Assembly (NCBI RefSeq): GCF_003987645.1
Contig: NZ_NGKA01000023.1
Coordinates: 1 to 41,021, forward strand
From: Vagococcus elongatus
GTDB lineage: Bacteria; Bacillota; Bacilli; Lactobacillales; Vagococcaceae
Direction of reading: 5' to 3'
Length of the DNA stretch: 41,021 nucleotides
In this document: piece by piece, positions 26,183 through 33,510 of the stretch
Position numbering within the stretch: the first letter of the stretch is position 1
Layout of the letters: each line of letters begins with the position of its first letter
The notes under the pieces: generated by a model
What the model was told of the DNA's origin: nothing
What the model saw: only the letters and a program-made list of their open reading frames with translations
Database searches by the model: none
Translations under genes and position numbers: made by a program

Positions 26183-26575
26183 TCATTTGTTTAGTACACC
26201 CGTAATGTATCATTAAAAGGGTGAGTGCGCTTAAAACTTTCATATTATGAAAGTTTTATATGAATTGAGAGCCACCTGAGCACCTTTTATTAAAGTTAGA
26301 GCCGGTACAGTATCTCCTTTAATCTCTTTTTTTATTCACCTTGGCAAAAAAGATCTAATGAAAAGATAATGGGGACTATTTAGAAGCGTTCATATATGGT
26401 TTTGTTGATAAAATTAATCAAGTACTTCATAAATGTTTAAATTGGAAAATGTTACATAAATTTTTTTATGATAATGTGATTCACATAATTTAGCAATTAA
26501 TAGCATCTAAGTGTGTATGATGTGTTAAAATATAATAAAATTAAGCAACGATGACAAGTAAGGAGAGATTTTATC
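26183..26575. other. Divergent control region between the two alpha-glucoside modules
   Basis: No gene in 393 bases. Besides the 12-base-arm palindrome it holds ATGTGA-T-TCACAT (26474-26486), a second symmetrical site nearer the plus-strand regulator. It also holds TATAAT (26531-26536), a plus-strand -10 candidate 40 bases before the ATG, with no good -35 17 bases upstream. No cre site with fewer than three mismatches was found. Confidence 0.5.
26232..26258. promoter_or_regulatory. Perfect palindrome, RpiR-type operator candidate
   Basis: TAAAACTTTCAT (26232-26243) and ATGAAAGTTTTA (26247-26258) are perfect 12-base arms around ATT. It lies about 71 bases before the GH4 start at 26161, in the shared divergent region. 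TGAAA/TTTCA half-sites are usual for RpiR-family proteins. No T tail accompanies it, so it is not a terminator. Confidence 0.65.
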
Positions 26576-27319
26576 ATGGGATTATTTAGTCATCTTCAAG
26601 CCAATCAGCATCTATTAAATGAACAAGAGTTAACACACTTAAACTATATGATGGATAAAGAAAATTTTTCTTTTTTAAAGAGTAGTACATTAAAAGAATT
26701 AGCTGACAGACTGTATGTTTCGCCGAATACGATTGTTAGAATGGCTAAAAAGTTGGAATATCGTGGGTATACTGAATTGAAAATAGCTATTGAAACGGAA
26801 CATAATAAGAGCAATTCTTTAAAGAAAGGGAATCGACTAAAGCTTATCGATCAAATAAATCGAACAGAGGAGTTATTAAGTTCAGGCACAGTAAAAGAAG
26901 TATTACAATTAATTCTAGCTTCTAACCATATTTACTTTTTTAGTTGTGGACCTTCTAAATTTCCTTGTGAGGAGATGAAAGAGAAATTAAGAATATTAGG
27001 TTTTGAGTCTTCTCTTTATTATGAGCCTCATGTGATGAGTCAACGAGCTAAAAAACTGAAAGAAAATGATTTAGTGTTTGTAGTGAGTCTAAGTGGGGAG
27101 ACTAAAACACCTTTAGATGCGGCTCGCTTAGTTAAACTAACTAAGGCCAAGATGATTTCAATTACAGGATTTTCTCAAAATTCAATTTCTCAGATAGCTG
27201 ATGTTACTATGTATACTTTTTATGACAGATTAACCTATGCTGACATGGATGTTTCTTCTAGATTAGGTATTCATTATGTCTTAAATTATATTTTTGAAGA
27301 ATTAGCACCGTTGTGTTGA
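26576..27319 (+). CDS. RpiR/MurR-type regulator of the right alpha-glucoside module
   Basis: 247 residues: HTH_6 domain (about 1-78, with LADRLYVSPNTIVRMAKKL) and SIS domain (about 100-240, IYFFSCGPSKFP and LVFVVSLSGETKTPLDAARL). It resembles the GlvR/MurR group and probably senses a phosphorylated sugar. The ATG is preceded by AAGGAGAG. It is transcribed towards the GH4-EIICB-EIIA genes but is followed by its own terminator. It is not a close copy of the left module's regulator, so the two modules may respond to different ligands. The last codons (EELAPLC) lie in a tandem duplication. Confidence 0.87.
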   Translation: MGLFSHLQANQHLLNEQELTHLNYMMDKENFSFLKSSTLKELADRLYVSPNTIVRMAKKLEYRGYTELKIAIETEHNKSNSLKKGNRLKLIDQINRTEELLSSGTVKEVLQLILASNHIYFFSCGPSKFPCEEMKEKLRILGFESSLYYEPHVMSQRAKKLKENDLVFVVSLSGETKTPLDAARLVKLTKAKMISITGFSQNSISQIADVTMYTFYDRLTYADMDVSSRLGIHYVLNYIFEELAPLC

Positions 27320-27337
27320 AGAATTAGCACCGTTGTG
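27294..27337 (+). repeat. 22-base tandem duplication across the regulator stop codon
   Basis: The unit TTGAAGAATTAGCACCGTTG plus TG occurs twice in a row (27294-27315 and 27316-27337), and the first eight bases (TTGAAGAA) appear a third time. The first copy encodes the end of the regulator and the second follows its TGA. The second copy supplies the left arm of the terminator. Confidence 0.9.
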
Positions 27338-27369
27338 TTGAAGAACACAACGGTGTTTTTTTTTTTTTT
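27328..27369 (+). terminator. Intrinsic terminator after the right RpiR-type regulator
   Basis: CACCGTTGTGTT (27328-27339), loop GAAG, AACACAACGGTG (27344-27355), then 14 T. The duplicated upstream copy (27306-27317) could pair with the same right arm, giving two alternative stems. Confidence 0.92.
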
Positions 27370-27461
27370 ATGAGTGTTGTTAGTATAGAGTAATCGAAAA
27401 AGCGTTTTTTTGATTAAAAATCGTATAGACTAGATTTATCAAATGAAACGGAGTGGTTCGA

Positions 27462-28787
27462 ATGAGAAAAAAGAATAATATTGTTATTGTTGGAGGAGGA
27501 TCTACTTGGTCTCCAGGAATTTTAAAAGCTTTGACAAAACATCAAGATATCTTTCCTTTTGATAAAATAACTTTGTATGATATTGATGAAAAAAGACAAG
27601 AAGTCATTGGAAAATTTGGTGAGATTTTATTTAGAGAAGAAACACCAGATATAGAGTTTATCTATACAACTGATAAAGAAGAAGCTTTTAAAGATGTTGA
27701 TTTTGTTTTCTGCCAAATGCGTACGGGTGGCTATCCAATGCGTGAAAAAGATGAAAAAATTCCTTTGGCAATGAATCTTATCGGACAAGAAACATGTGGA
27801 CCTGGTGGATTTGCTTATGGAATGAGATCAATTAGAGACATGATAGAATTAGTTGAAGATGTTCGTAAATTAAGTCCAGAAGCATGGATTTTAAATTATA
27901 CAAATCCAGCAGCCATTGTTGCACATGCATTAAACATGGTCTTCCCAGATGATAAACGTATCTTAAATATTTGTGATCAACCAGTCAATCTATTACGTTC
28001 GTTTGGACGTTTAATCAATCGTGATTTTAATGAATTTGAACCGACTTATTTTGGGCTAAATCACTTTGGTTGGTTCACACATGTGTATGATAAAGAGGGA
28101 AATGATTTATTACCTGAAATCAAAAATTATACGATTAAAAATGGTTTCTTACCAGTTGATGCGGAACAACGTGATCAATCATGGCTAGATACTTATGCTA
28201 TGGTGGAAGATATGATTAATGACTTCCCAGACTATCTACCAAATACTTACTTACAATATTATTTATATCCTGAATACAAGTTATCTAAATTAGATCCTAA
28301 TTACACAAGAGCTAATGAGGTAATGGATGGACGTGAAAAACGTGTGTTTGAAGAGTGTGAAAGAATTGCTCAGGCTGGAACAGCAAAAGACTCCCATATT
28401 GTTCATAACGATGCTCATGGGGATATGATTGTTGAAGTAGCAGCTTCTATCTATGGTAATTTAAGAAAAACCTTTATTGTGATTGTTCCAAATAATGGGA
28501 TTGTTTCTAATTTACCAAGTGATTTAATGATTGAAGTAGCAGCATCATTAGGCGCTAATGGACCACAACCATACGCAGTAGGTGAGATTGGTACTTTCTA
28601 CAAAGGATTAATCGAAGGCCAATATGCTTACGAAAAATTAACATGTGAAGCTTATTTAGAAAAATCATATACAAAAGCATTGCAAGCCTTAACTTTAAAT
28701 AGAACTATTGGAGATGCTAAAAAAGCTAGAAAAATTTTAGATGCTTTAATTGAAGTAAATGTAGATTACTGGCCAGAATTAAAATAA
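27462..28787 (+). CDS. GH4 phospho-alpha-glucosidase-like enzyme, CDQP variant (right module)
   Basis: 441-residue GH4 enzyme, collinear with the left paralogue at 24836. The dinucleotide motif is VGGGSTWSPG (10-19). IGQETCGPGG (107-116) and NHFGW (His201) are present, as is the likely catalytic Tyr263 (NTYLQYYLY). The key motif reads CDQP (Cys171, Asp172, Gln173) instead of CDMP, so metal ligand and catalytic Asp are kept but the Met is changed. This may alter the accepted phospho-glucoside. The ATG at 27462 has GGAG eight bases upstream; a GTG at 27453 is less likely. It is followed by EIICB and EIIA. Confidence 0.9.
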   Translation: MRKKNNIVIVGGGSTWSPGILKALTKHQDIFPFDKITLYDIDEKRQEVIGKFGEILFREETPDIEFIYTTDKEEAFKDVDFVFCQMRTGGYPMREKDEKIPLAMNLIGQETCGPGGFAYGMRSIRDMIELVEDVRKLSPEAWILNYTNPAAIVAHALNMVFPDDKRILNICDQPVNLLRSFGRLINRDFNEFEPTYFGLNHFGWFTHVYDKEGNDLLPEIKNYTIKNGFLPVDAEQRDQSWLDTYAMVEDMINDFPDYLPNTYLQYYLYPEYKLSKLDPNYTRANEVMDGREKRVFEECERIAQAGTAKDSHIVHNDAHGDMIVEVAASIYGNLRKTFIVIVPNNGIVSNLPSDLMIEVAASLGANGPQPYAVGEIGTFYKGLIEGQYAYEKLTCEAYLEKSYTKALQALTLNRTIGDAKKARKILDALIEVNVDYWPELK

Positions 28788-28789
28788 TA

Positions 28790-28812
28790 AGAAGGAGCTC
28801 TAAGCTCCTTCT
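28790..28812 (+). promoter_or_regulatory. Intercistronic hairpin between GH4 and EIICB
   Basis: AGAAGGAGCT (28790-28799) and AGCTCCTTCT (28803-28812) pair perfectly around CTA, directly after the GH4 stop. The following GTTATTT is too poor in T for a strong terminator. It may attenuate or stabilise the mRNA between the enzyme and transporter genes. The left module has no counterpart in its 16-base gap. Confidence 0.6.
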
Positions 28813-28857
28813 GTTATTTAATACAAATAAAAGAAATCGTTTTTTGGGAGGAAAGTA

Positions 28858-30423
28858 ATGAAAAAAGAGAAGATTTTAGAATCATTTCAGAAATTAGGAA
28901 AAGTTCTAATGGCCCCTGTGTTGATTTTACCGATATCAGGTATTTTAGTTGGCGTAGGAAGTGCCTTTTCCAATCCTAACTTAATCAAATCAGTTCCATT
29001 TTTAGGTAGTACTTTTTTTGTTTATCTATTTAGTTTGATGAAGGACGCTGGAAATGTAGTTAATAATAATATTCCAGTTATCTTTGCTATTTCAATTGCT
29101 TATGGTTTTGCTAAATCTGAGAAAGGAACAGCTGCTTTAGCTAGCTTTTTAGGTTACATGACACTTAACACTGTGATGGGTTCTTTCTTAGTCTTAAAGG
29201 GAACGATTGATCCAGAGAATCTATTAACAGGTCAGCGTAGTATTTTAGGAGTGTTAACTTTAGATACAGGAGTTTTTGGAGGTATTATCATTGGACTTTT
29301 AGTCAGTTACTTACATAATAAATATTATAAAATTGAACTACCATCTGTTATTTCCTTATTTAATGGGACACGTTTTATTCCAGCTATTACTATTATTGCT
29401 TCTTCTTTTGTTGGTTTAATAATGGCATTTGTTTTTCCACCAATTCAAAATGCTTTGGGGGCTATGTCTGAATTTATCGTGTCGACTGGATCTTTAGGAT
29501 CTTTTGTCTATGGAACATCAGAGCGTTTGCTATTACCATTTGGCTTACATCATTTTATTTATTTACCGTTCTTCTTTACTAGCTTGGGTGGTGTAGAGGA
29601 GATTGGTGGTCAAGTAGTTGAAGGTGCGGTTAATATCTATAATGCTATTTTAAATACGCCAGGGGCAAACTTTGATATTAGTGTTAGTCGTTTTTTAATG
29701 AATGGAAAAGTAATCTTTGCGATGTTTGGTTTACCGGGAGCTGCGTTAGCTATGTATAAAACAGCCCTACCAGCTAATAAGAAAAAAGTTGCTTCATTAA
29801 TGATCGCTGCAGTTATTCCTTGTGCTTTAATGGGAATCAGTGAGCCTTTAGAGTATAGTTTCTTATTTGTAGCGCCGATATTATTTGGTATTCATGCAGT
29901 TTTATCAGGAATCGCTTACCTATTAACTTATATAGTATCATTTAACGTAGTTGGTTCTGCTTCATTTGGTGGCCCATTCATGTCACTTATTTTTAACGGA
30001 ATTATGGGGGCGGATAAAGGTTCTAACTGGTTATGGGTGCTACCTTTAGGTGCTTTATATTTCTGTTTATATTATTTCATTTTTAAATTTGCTATTACTA
30101 AATGGAATTTAAAAACACCAGGTAGAGAAGTAGAGGAGGTTGCTACTGCTGATACTGTTGAAAATACAACAGATTCTAAAGAGCTTTTAGAAGCGATCAT
30201 TGCCGCTGTAGGTGGTAAAGATAATATTGAAAAAGTAGATGCTTGTTTTACTCGTTTGAGAATAGTTTTAAATGAGCCAAGTAAAGTTGAATCAAGTACT
30301 TATTTTACGGAAAACTTAGGGGCAAGCGGTGTTGTTAACGTTCCATCTGGTATTCAAATTATTTATGGTAATAAAGCAGCAGTCTATAAGACAGAAATGA
30401 GGGAATTACTAGAAATGGAATAA
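28858..30423 (+). CDS. PTS alpha-glucoside-type EIICB (right module)
   Basis: 521-residue transporter of the MalX/GlvC/AglA type. The EIIC domain (1-410) keeps NGTRFIPAIT (169-178), SERLLLPFGLHHF (221-233) and GISEPLEYSFLFVAP (326-340) at the same positions as the left paralogue. The EIIB domain has phosphorylated Cys463 in VDACFTRLRI. The two proteins align almost without gaps up to about residue 430, where the linker differs. GGGAGG precedes the ATG. With the adjacent EIIA it makes a complete EII. Confidence 0.91.
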   Translation: MKKEKILESFQKLGKVLMAPVLILPISGILVGVGSAFSNPNLIKSVPFLGSTFFVYLFSLMKDAGNVVNNNIPVIFAISIAYGFAKSEKGTAALASFLGYMTLNTVMGSFLVLKGTIDPENLLTGQRSILGVLTLDTGVFGGIIIGLLVSYLHNKYYKIELPSVISLFNGTRFIPAITIIASSFVGLIMAFVFPPIQNALGAMSEFIVSTGSLGSFVYGTSERLLLPFGLHHFIYLPFFFTSLGGVEEIGGQVVEGAVNIYNAILNTPGANFDISVSRFLMNGKVIFAMFGLPGAALAMYKTALPANKKKVASLMIAAVIPCALMGISEPLEYSFLFVAPILFGIHAVLSGIAYLLTYIVSFNVVGSASFGGPFMSLIFNGIMGADKGSNWLWVLPLGALYFCLYYFIFKFAITKWNLKTPGREVEEVATADTVENTTDSKELLEAIIAAVGGKDNIEKVDACFTRLRIVLNEPSKVESSTYFTENLGASGVVNVPSGIQIIYGNKAAVYKTEMRELLEME

Positions 30424-30449
30424 TTGTCTCTTTGAAGGGAAGGAAAATT

Positions 30450-30938
30450 GTGAATTTATTTAAAAAATTAAAAAAGAGGTCGAACGAATTAAACTTACAT
30501 AGTGTAAGCACCGGACTATTTGTCCCAATTTCGGAAGTGAAAGATGATGTGTTTTCTCAAAAAATGTTAGGGGATGGCTTTGCTATTAGATCTAATATAA
30601 AAGAGGTATACTCACCTATCAGTGGTGTAGTAACATCTGTTTTTCCGACGAAACATGCCATTGGTTTGAAATCAGAAACTGGCGTTGAAGTATTAGTTCA
30701 TATGGGAATTGATACAGTGGAATTACAAGGGAGACCTTTTGAAGTCTTTGTTAAAGAAGGTGATATGGTTATTCCTTCAACTAAAATAGCAGATATAGAT
30801 TTAGCTATGTTAGATGTGAGCAATAAACAAAGTGATATTTTAGTTATTATCACAAGTGGTGAAGCCATTGACTTTCAAATGACAAGTAGTATAAATGTAT
30901 CTGCTAATGATTTGGTAGGAAACATTATTTTCAATTAA
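30450..30938 (+). CDS. PTS glucose-family EIIA (right module)
   Basis: 162-residue EIIA of the glucose superfamily (Crr-like). The phosphorylated histidine is His84 in VLVHMGIDTVEL, with the partner His69 in TKHAIGLKS. I chose GTG 30450 (MNLFKKLKK) because GGGAAGGA lies five bases upstream; a TTG at 30432 is possible but has no ribosome site. It starts 26 bases after the EIICB stop. As the only EIIA of this type here, it could serve both alpha-glucoside EIICBs. Confidence 0.9.
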   Translation: MNLFKKLKKRSNELNLHSVSTGLFVPISEVKDDVFSQKMLGDGFAIRSNIKEVYSPISGVVTSVFPTKHAIGLKSETGVEVLVHMGIDTVELQGRPFEVFVKEGDMVIPSTKIADIDLAMLDVSNKQSDILVIITSGEAIDFQMTSSINVSANDLVGNIIFN

Positions 30939-30971
30939 TAATAAAATGAACTACCTGTAAAGCAAATTCAC

Positions 30972-31008
30972 TAAACTAATAAAATAGAAATCCAAAGAGA
31001 TTAGTTTA
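30972..31008 (+). terminator. Imperfect hairpin after EIIA
   Basis: TAAACTAAT (30972-30980) and ATTAGTTTA (31000-31008) pair over nine bases. An outer ATTCACT / AGTGAAT extends the stem with mismatches. No good T tail follows, so termination is uncertain. Confidence 0.35.
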
Positions 31009-31117
31009 ATGAAGTGAATGTTATGTCAAGGTTCAGGACAAAAATAGTCGAATAATTCATTTAAAATAGATACTAAGAAAATAAAATTTCTATATTATTT
31101 TAAAGGGAATTTTTTCT

Positions 31118-31170
31118 ATGACAAAAAGAGTTACTTATATACCTGCAGTGACCCCTAACAGTTAGACTTT
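31118..31170 (+). mobile_element. Possible IS3-type end and transposase start relic
   Basis: An ATG at 31118 behind AAAGGGAA opens MTKRVTYIPAV, recalling the start of IS3-group OrfA, and stops after 15 codons. Overlapping its end, TGCAGTGACCCCTAACAG (about 31144-31161) followed by TTAGACTTTT looks like an IS3/IS150-group terminal repeat. If both are real the element has lost its interior. The evidence is motif memory only. Elsewhere in 30939-31385 I see no gene. Confidence 0.3.
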
Positions 31171-31171
31171 T

Positions 31172-31199
31172 AAGGAGTGGAGATATCCACTCCTTTTTT
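31172..31199 (+). terminator. Intrinsic terminator
   Basis: AAGGAGTGGA (31172-31181), loop GATA, TCCACTCCTT (31186-31195), then T to 31199. It could end the alpha-glucoside transcript or belong to the mobile remnant in front of the resolvase. Confidence 0.8.
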
Positions 31200-31274
31200 G
31201 CTGCACCTCGCTCCATTTATCCGATGCGCGTTCTAAATCGTTTACCCCAACGTTGGTAGTCGTCCGTGTCTAGA

Positions 31275-31348
31275 TGGTCATAACTCTTGAGTATTGACGA
31301 TGGTTTTTTTATTGGCGTAAAATCAAGGCATTGAAGGTGGTCATAACT
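31275..31348. repeat. Direct repeats upstream of the resolvase, res-site candidate
   Basis: TGGTCATAACT occurs at 31275-31285 and 31338-31348 in the same direction, 63 bases apart, ending 38 bases before the resolvase ATG. Serine resolvases commonly bind repeated sites just upstream of their gene. The spacing fits, but crossover-site symmetry was not established. Confidence 0.4.
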
Positions 31349-31385
31349 TATAACCAAAAATAAACAAGAAGAGCAGGTGAACTCA

Positions 31386-31882
31386 ATGAAATATGGTTAT
31401 GCACGCGTGAGTACGCGACAACAAGATTTAGAAGGACAACTGTTTCAATTAAAACAAGAAAAGTGTGACAAAATTTATTCAGAAAAGATAACGGGAACCA
31501 ACAGCGACCGACCAGCGTTTCAAGAACTGCTGGCCGAAATAAATGCCGGTGACACGTTGGTTGTCACAAAGTTGGATCGTTTTGCGCGCAGTACTCAAGA
31601 TGCGCTAAAGACGATTAAGTTTTTATTTGAAAAAGGGGTCCGCATTAATGTGTTAAATTTAGGGATTATTGAAAACACGTCAACAGGCCGGTTGATTTTC
31701 ACGATTTTAATGCCTTTACAGATTTTGAGCGTGATTTGATCGTGGAGCGCACCCAAGAGGGAAAAGAACTCGCTAAACAACGCGCCGGTTTTAAAGAAGG
31801 ACGTCTAAAAAAATCGGAGCAGATTTCTCTACTCCGAAAAAAGTTCAGATTTTTTAGGGGGACTACATTCAGGGGTGGATAG
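31386..31882 (+). pseudogene. Serine recombinase/resolvase, frameshifted and truncated
   Basis: The N-terminal catalytic domain is clear: YARVSTRQQDLEGQL with Ser9, KITGTNSDRPAFQELL and the LDRFARS arginine region. The frame breaks near 31707-31712: after IFTIL it reads MPLQILSVI and stops at 31739. The next frame continues with [19 protein letters not shown], so one base is missing. Family resemblance is also lost after FKEGR (about 31805), where the minus-strand terminator of gor begins, so the DNA-binding C-terminus is absent. The ATG at 31386 follows AGGTG. It is inactive, a remnant of a plasmid or transposon. Confidence 0.85.
31807..31837 (-). terminator. Terminator downstream of gor
   Basis: On the minus strand TCGGAG and CTCCGA (31832-31837 with 31814-31819), plus an inner AGA/TCT pairing after one mismatch, form a stem followed by seven T (31807-31813). 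It lies about 120 bases past the gor stop and coincides with the end of recognisable resolvase sequence. Confidence 0.7.
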
Positions 31883-31959
31883 TTGAAAATCCTATAAGTG
31901 AATCAAACCCTTCGAATACTTATGCAGACAAGCAATGCATTGCATTATCGGAACACTTA

Positions 31960-33309
31960 CTACCTCATGGTCACAAATTCTTCTGCTCCCGTAGGATGAA
32001 TAGCCACCGTTTGGTCAAAATCTTTTTTAGTCGCTCCCATCTTGATTGCCACGGCAAAGCCTTGCAGCATCTCATCGACACCAATGCCGATACCATGCAA
32101 ACCAATGATTTTTTCTTCACTGCCTAGACAAATCAGCTTCATCGTCGCTTTGACTTTTCTTTTTTGCAAAGCATAAAACATTGGATTAAACTGACTGCGA
32201 TATATTTTTATTTCATCTTCTCCGTACATCGCCAAGGCTTCTTCTTCCGTCAAACCTATCGTTGCGATTGGCGGATGGGTAAAAATAACTGTTGGGATAT
32301 TATTGTAATCCAAATATTCCTTCTCTTTCCCGTTAAATAAACGTTCTGACAAACGGCGTCCTGCCGCAATTGCCACGGGCGTCAAATCGACTTTCCCAAT
32401 CAAATCGCCTATGGCATAAATCCCTTTTTGAGTGGTATTCTGGTACTTGTCTACCTTGACAAAGCCGTTGTCATCAGTGACGACAGCTGTCTTTTCCAAG
32501 CCCAAATTTTCAATATTCGGTTTGCGTCCCACTGCCCAAATCAGCCGATCAGTGTCGATTTCCTCGCCGCTTTCAAAACTAATCACTAAACGTCCATCCT
32601 TTTGTTTGACCACTTTTTCGGGCACTGAGTGGGAGTGTAGATGAATCCCTTCCTGTTTATAAATTGCCAGCATCTCTCTGACGATTTCTTCATCGAAAGA
32701 ACGTAAGGGACGATCATAACGAAAAGCCAGATGAACTTCAACGCCTAAACCATGAAGCAGCCCGGCAAGTTCCACGGAAACGTAGCCCGCTCCTGCAATC
32801 ACGACCTTTTCAGGCAAATCTTGCCATGTAAAGAAACCATCAGAATCATCACCATACTCCGCCCCCGGTATTTCAGGAAACTCTGTATGATTGCCCGTTG
32901 CCAGCAAAATATGAGGAGCGGTATAAGTTTGACCATTGACTTCAACCTTCTGCTCATCAACAAATTTAGCAAAGCCCTTCACCACAGTCACATGGTTGCT
33001 AGCCAAGCCTTTATCATAATGACCGTGCAGTCGTTCTATATAAGCTTGACGGTTCTTTACCAACTGCTTAAAGTCTGTCCCTTTCAACTCTACATCCAGA
33101 CCATAGCTTTCCGCATCTAGTAAAATATTTTCTCGCAGGGTGGACGCCTCCCAGAGAACTTTTTTTGGGACACAGCCCACGTTGACACACGTTCCGCCAA
33201 TTTTATTTGCTTCGATCAGAAGAACTTTGGCGCCATGCATACCTGCACGATTTGCCGATGCAATTCCGCCGCTTCCTCCGCCTATCACTATATAATCGTA
33301 GGGTATCAT
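31960..33309 (-). CDS. gor: Glutathione-disulfide reductase
   Basis: Flavoenzyme that reduces glutathione disulfide with NADPH. From the ATG at 33307-33309 (AAAGGAA upstream) it has 449 residues; a frame to 33390 lacks a ribosome site. The FAD motif is [11 protein letters not shown] (9-19), the redox pair is Cys41/Cys46 in [13 protein letters not shown], and the NAD(P)-binding motif is [13 protein letters not shown] (about 175-187). The C-terminal HPTGAEEF supplies the active-site His438 and Glu. VNVGCVPKK and the conserved tail fit glutathione reductase rather than dihydrolipoamide or mercuric reductase, though substrate is inferred. Confidence 0.92.
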   Translation of the reverse strand: MIPYDYIVIGGGSGGIASANRAGMHGAKVLLIEANKIGGTCVNVGCVPKKVLWEASTLRENILLDAESYGLDVELKGTDFKQLVKNRQAYIERLHGHYDKGLASNHVTVVKGFAKFVDEQKVEVNGQTYTAPHILLATGNHTEFPEIPGAEYGDDSDGFFTWQDLPEKVVIAGAGYVSVELAGLLHGLGVEVHLAFRYDRPLRSFDEEIVREMLAIYKQEGIHLHSHSVPEKVVKQKDGRLVISFESGEEIDTDRLIWAVGRKPNIENLGLEKTAVVTDDNGFVKVDKYQNTTQKGIYAIGDLIGKVDLTPVAIAAGRRLSERLFNGKEKEYLDYNNIPTVIFTHPPIATIGLTEEEALAMYGEDEIKIYRSQFNPMFYALQKRKVKATMKLICLGSEEKIIGLHGIGIGVDEMLQGFAVAIKMGATKKDFDQTVAIHPTGAEEFVTMR

Positions 33310-33438
33310 TAGTTTAAATTCCTTTCTATTCTGAACATTTAAAGACACATACTCCTTCAAATTATACAGAAAATTATTAACACATTGCAATAAATCAGAC
33401 TAACAACTTTAAAATTTCCTGAAAATTCTATTTATAAC

Positions 33439-33473
33439 TAAAAAAAGAAGACAAAGCCTGTCTTTTGTCTTCT
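33439..33473 (-). terminator. Terminator after the U32 gene pair
   Basis: On the minus strand AGAAGACAAA (33464-33473) pairs with TTTGTCTTCT (33446-33455), followed by T (33439-33446). It lies about 40 bases after the second U32 gene. Confidence 0.85.
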
Positions 33474-33510
33474 AAATATACTATTCATGGTGAGTCGCCT
33501 CTAGAAAAAA

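Noticed and set aside
27294-27369. Possible start of a repeat array (22-base repeats)
   Set aside because: There are only two full adjacent copies without spacers, so this is a tandem duplication and not a CRISPR array.
27392-27415. AT-rich symmetrical site before the right GH4 gene that resembles a cre site
   Set aside because: Around the central GCG it has about four mismatches to the CcpA consensus, and the symmetry is mostly A and T runs; it is not listed as a site.
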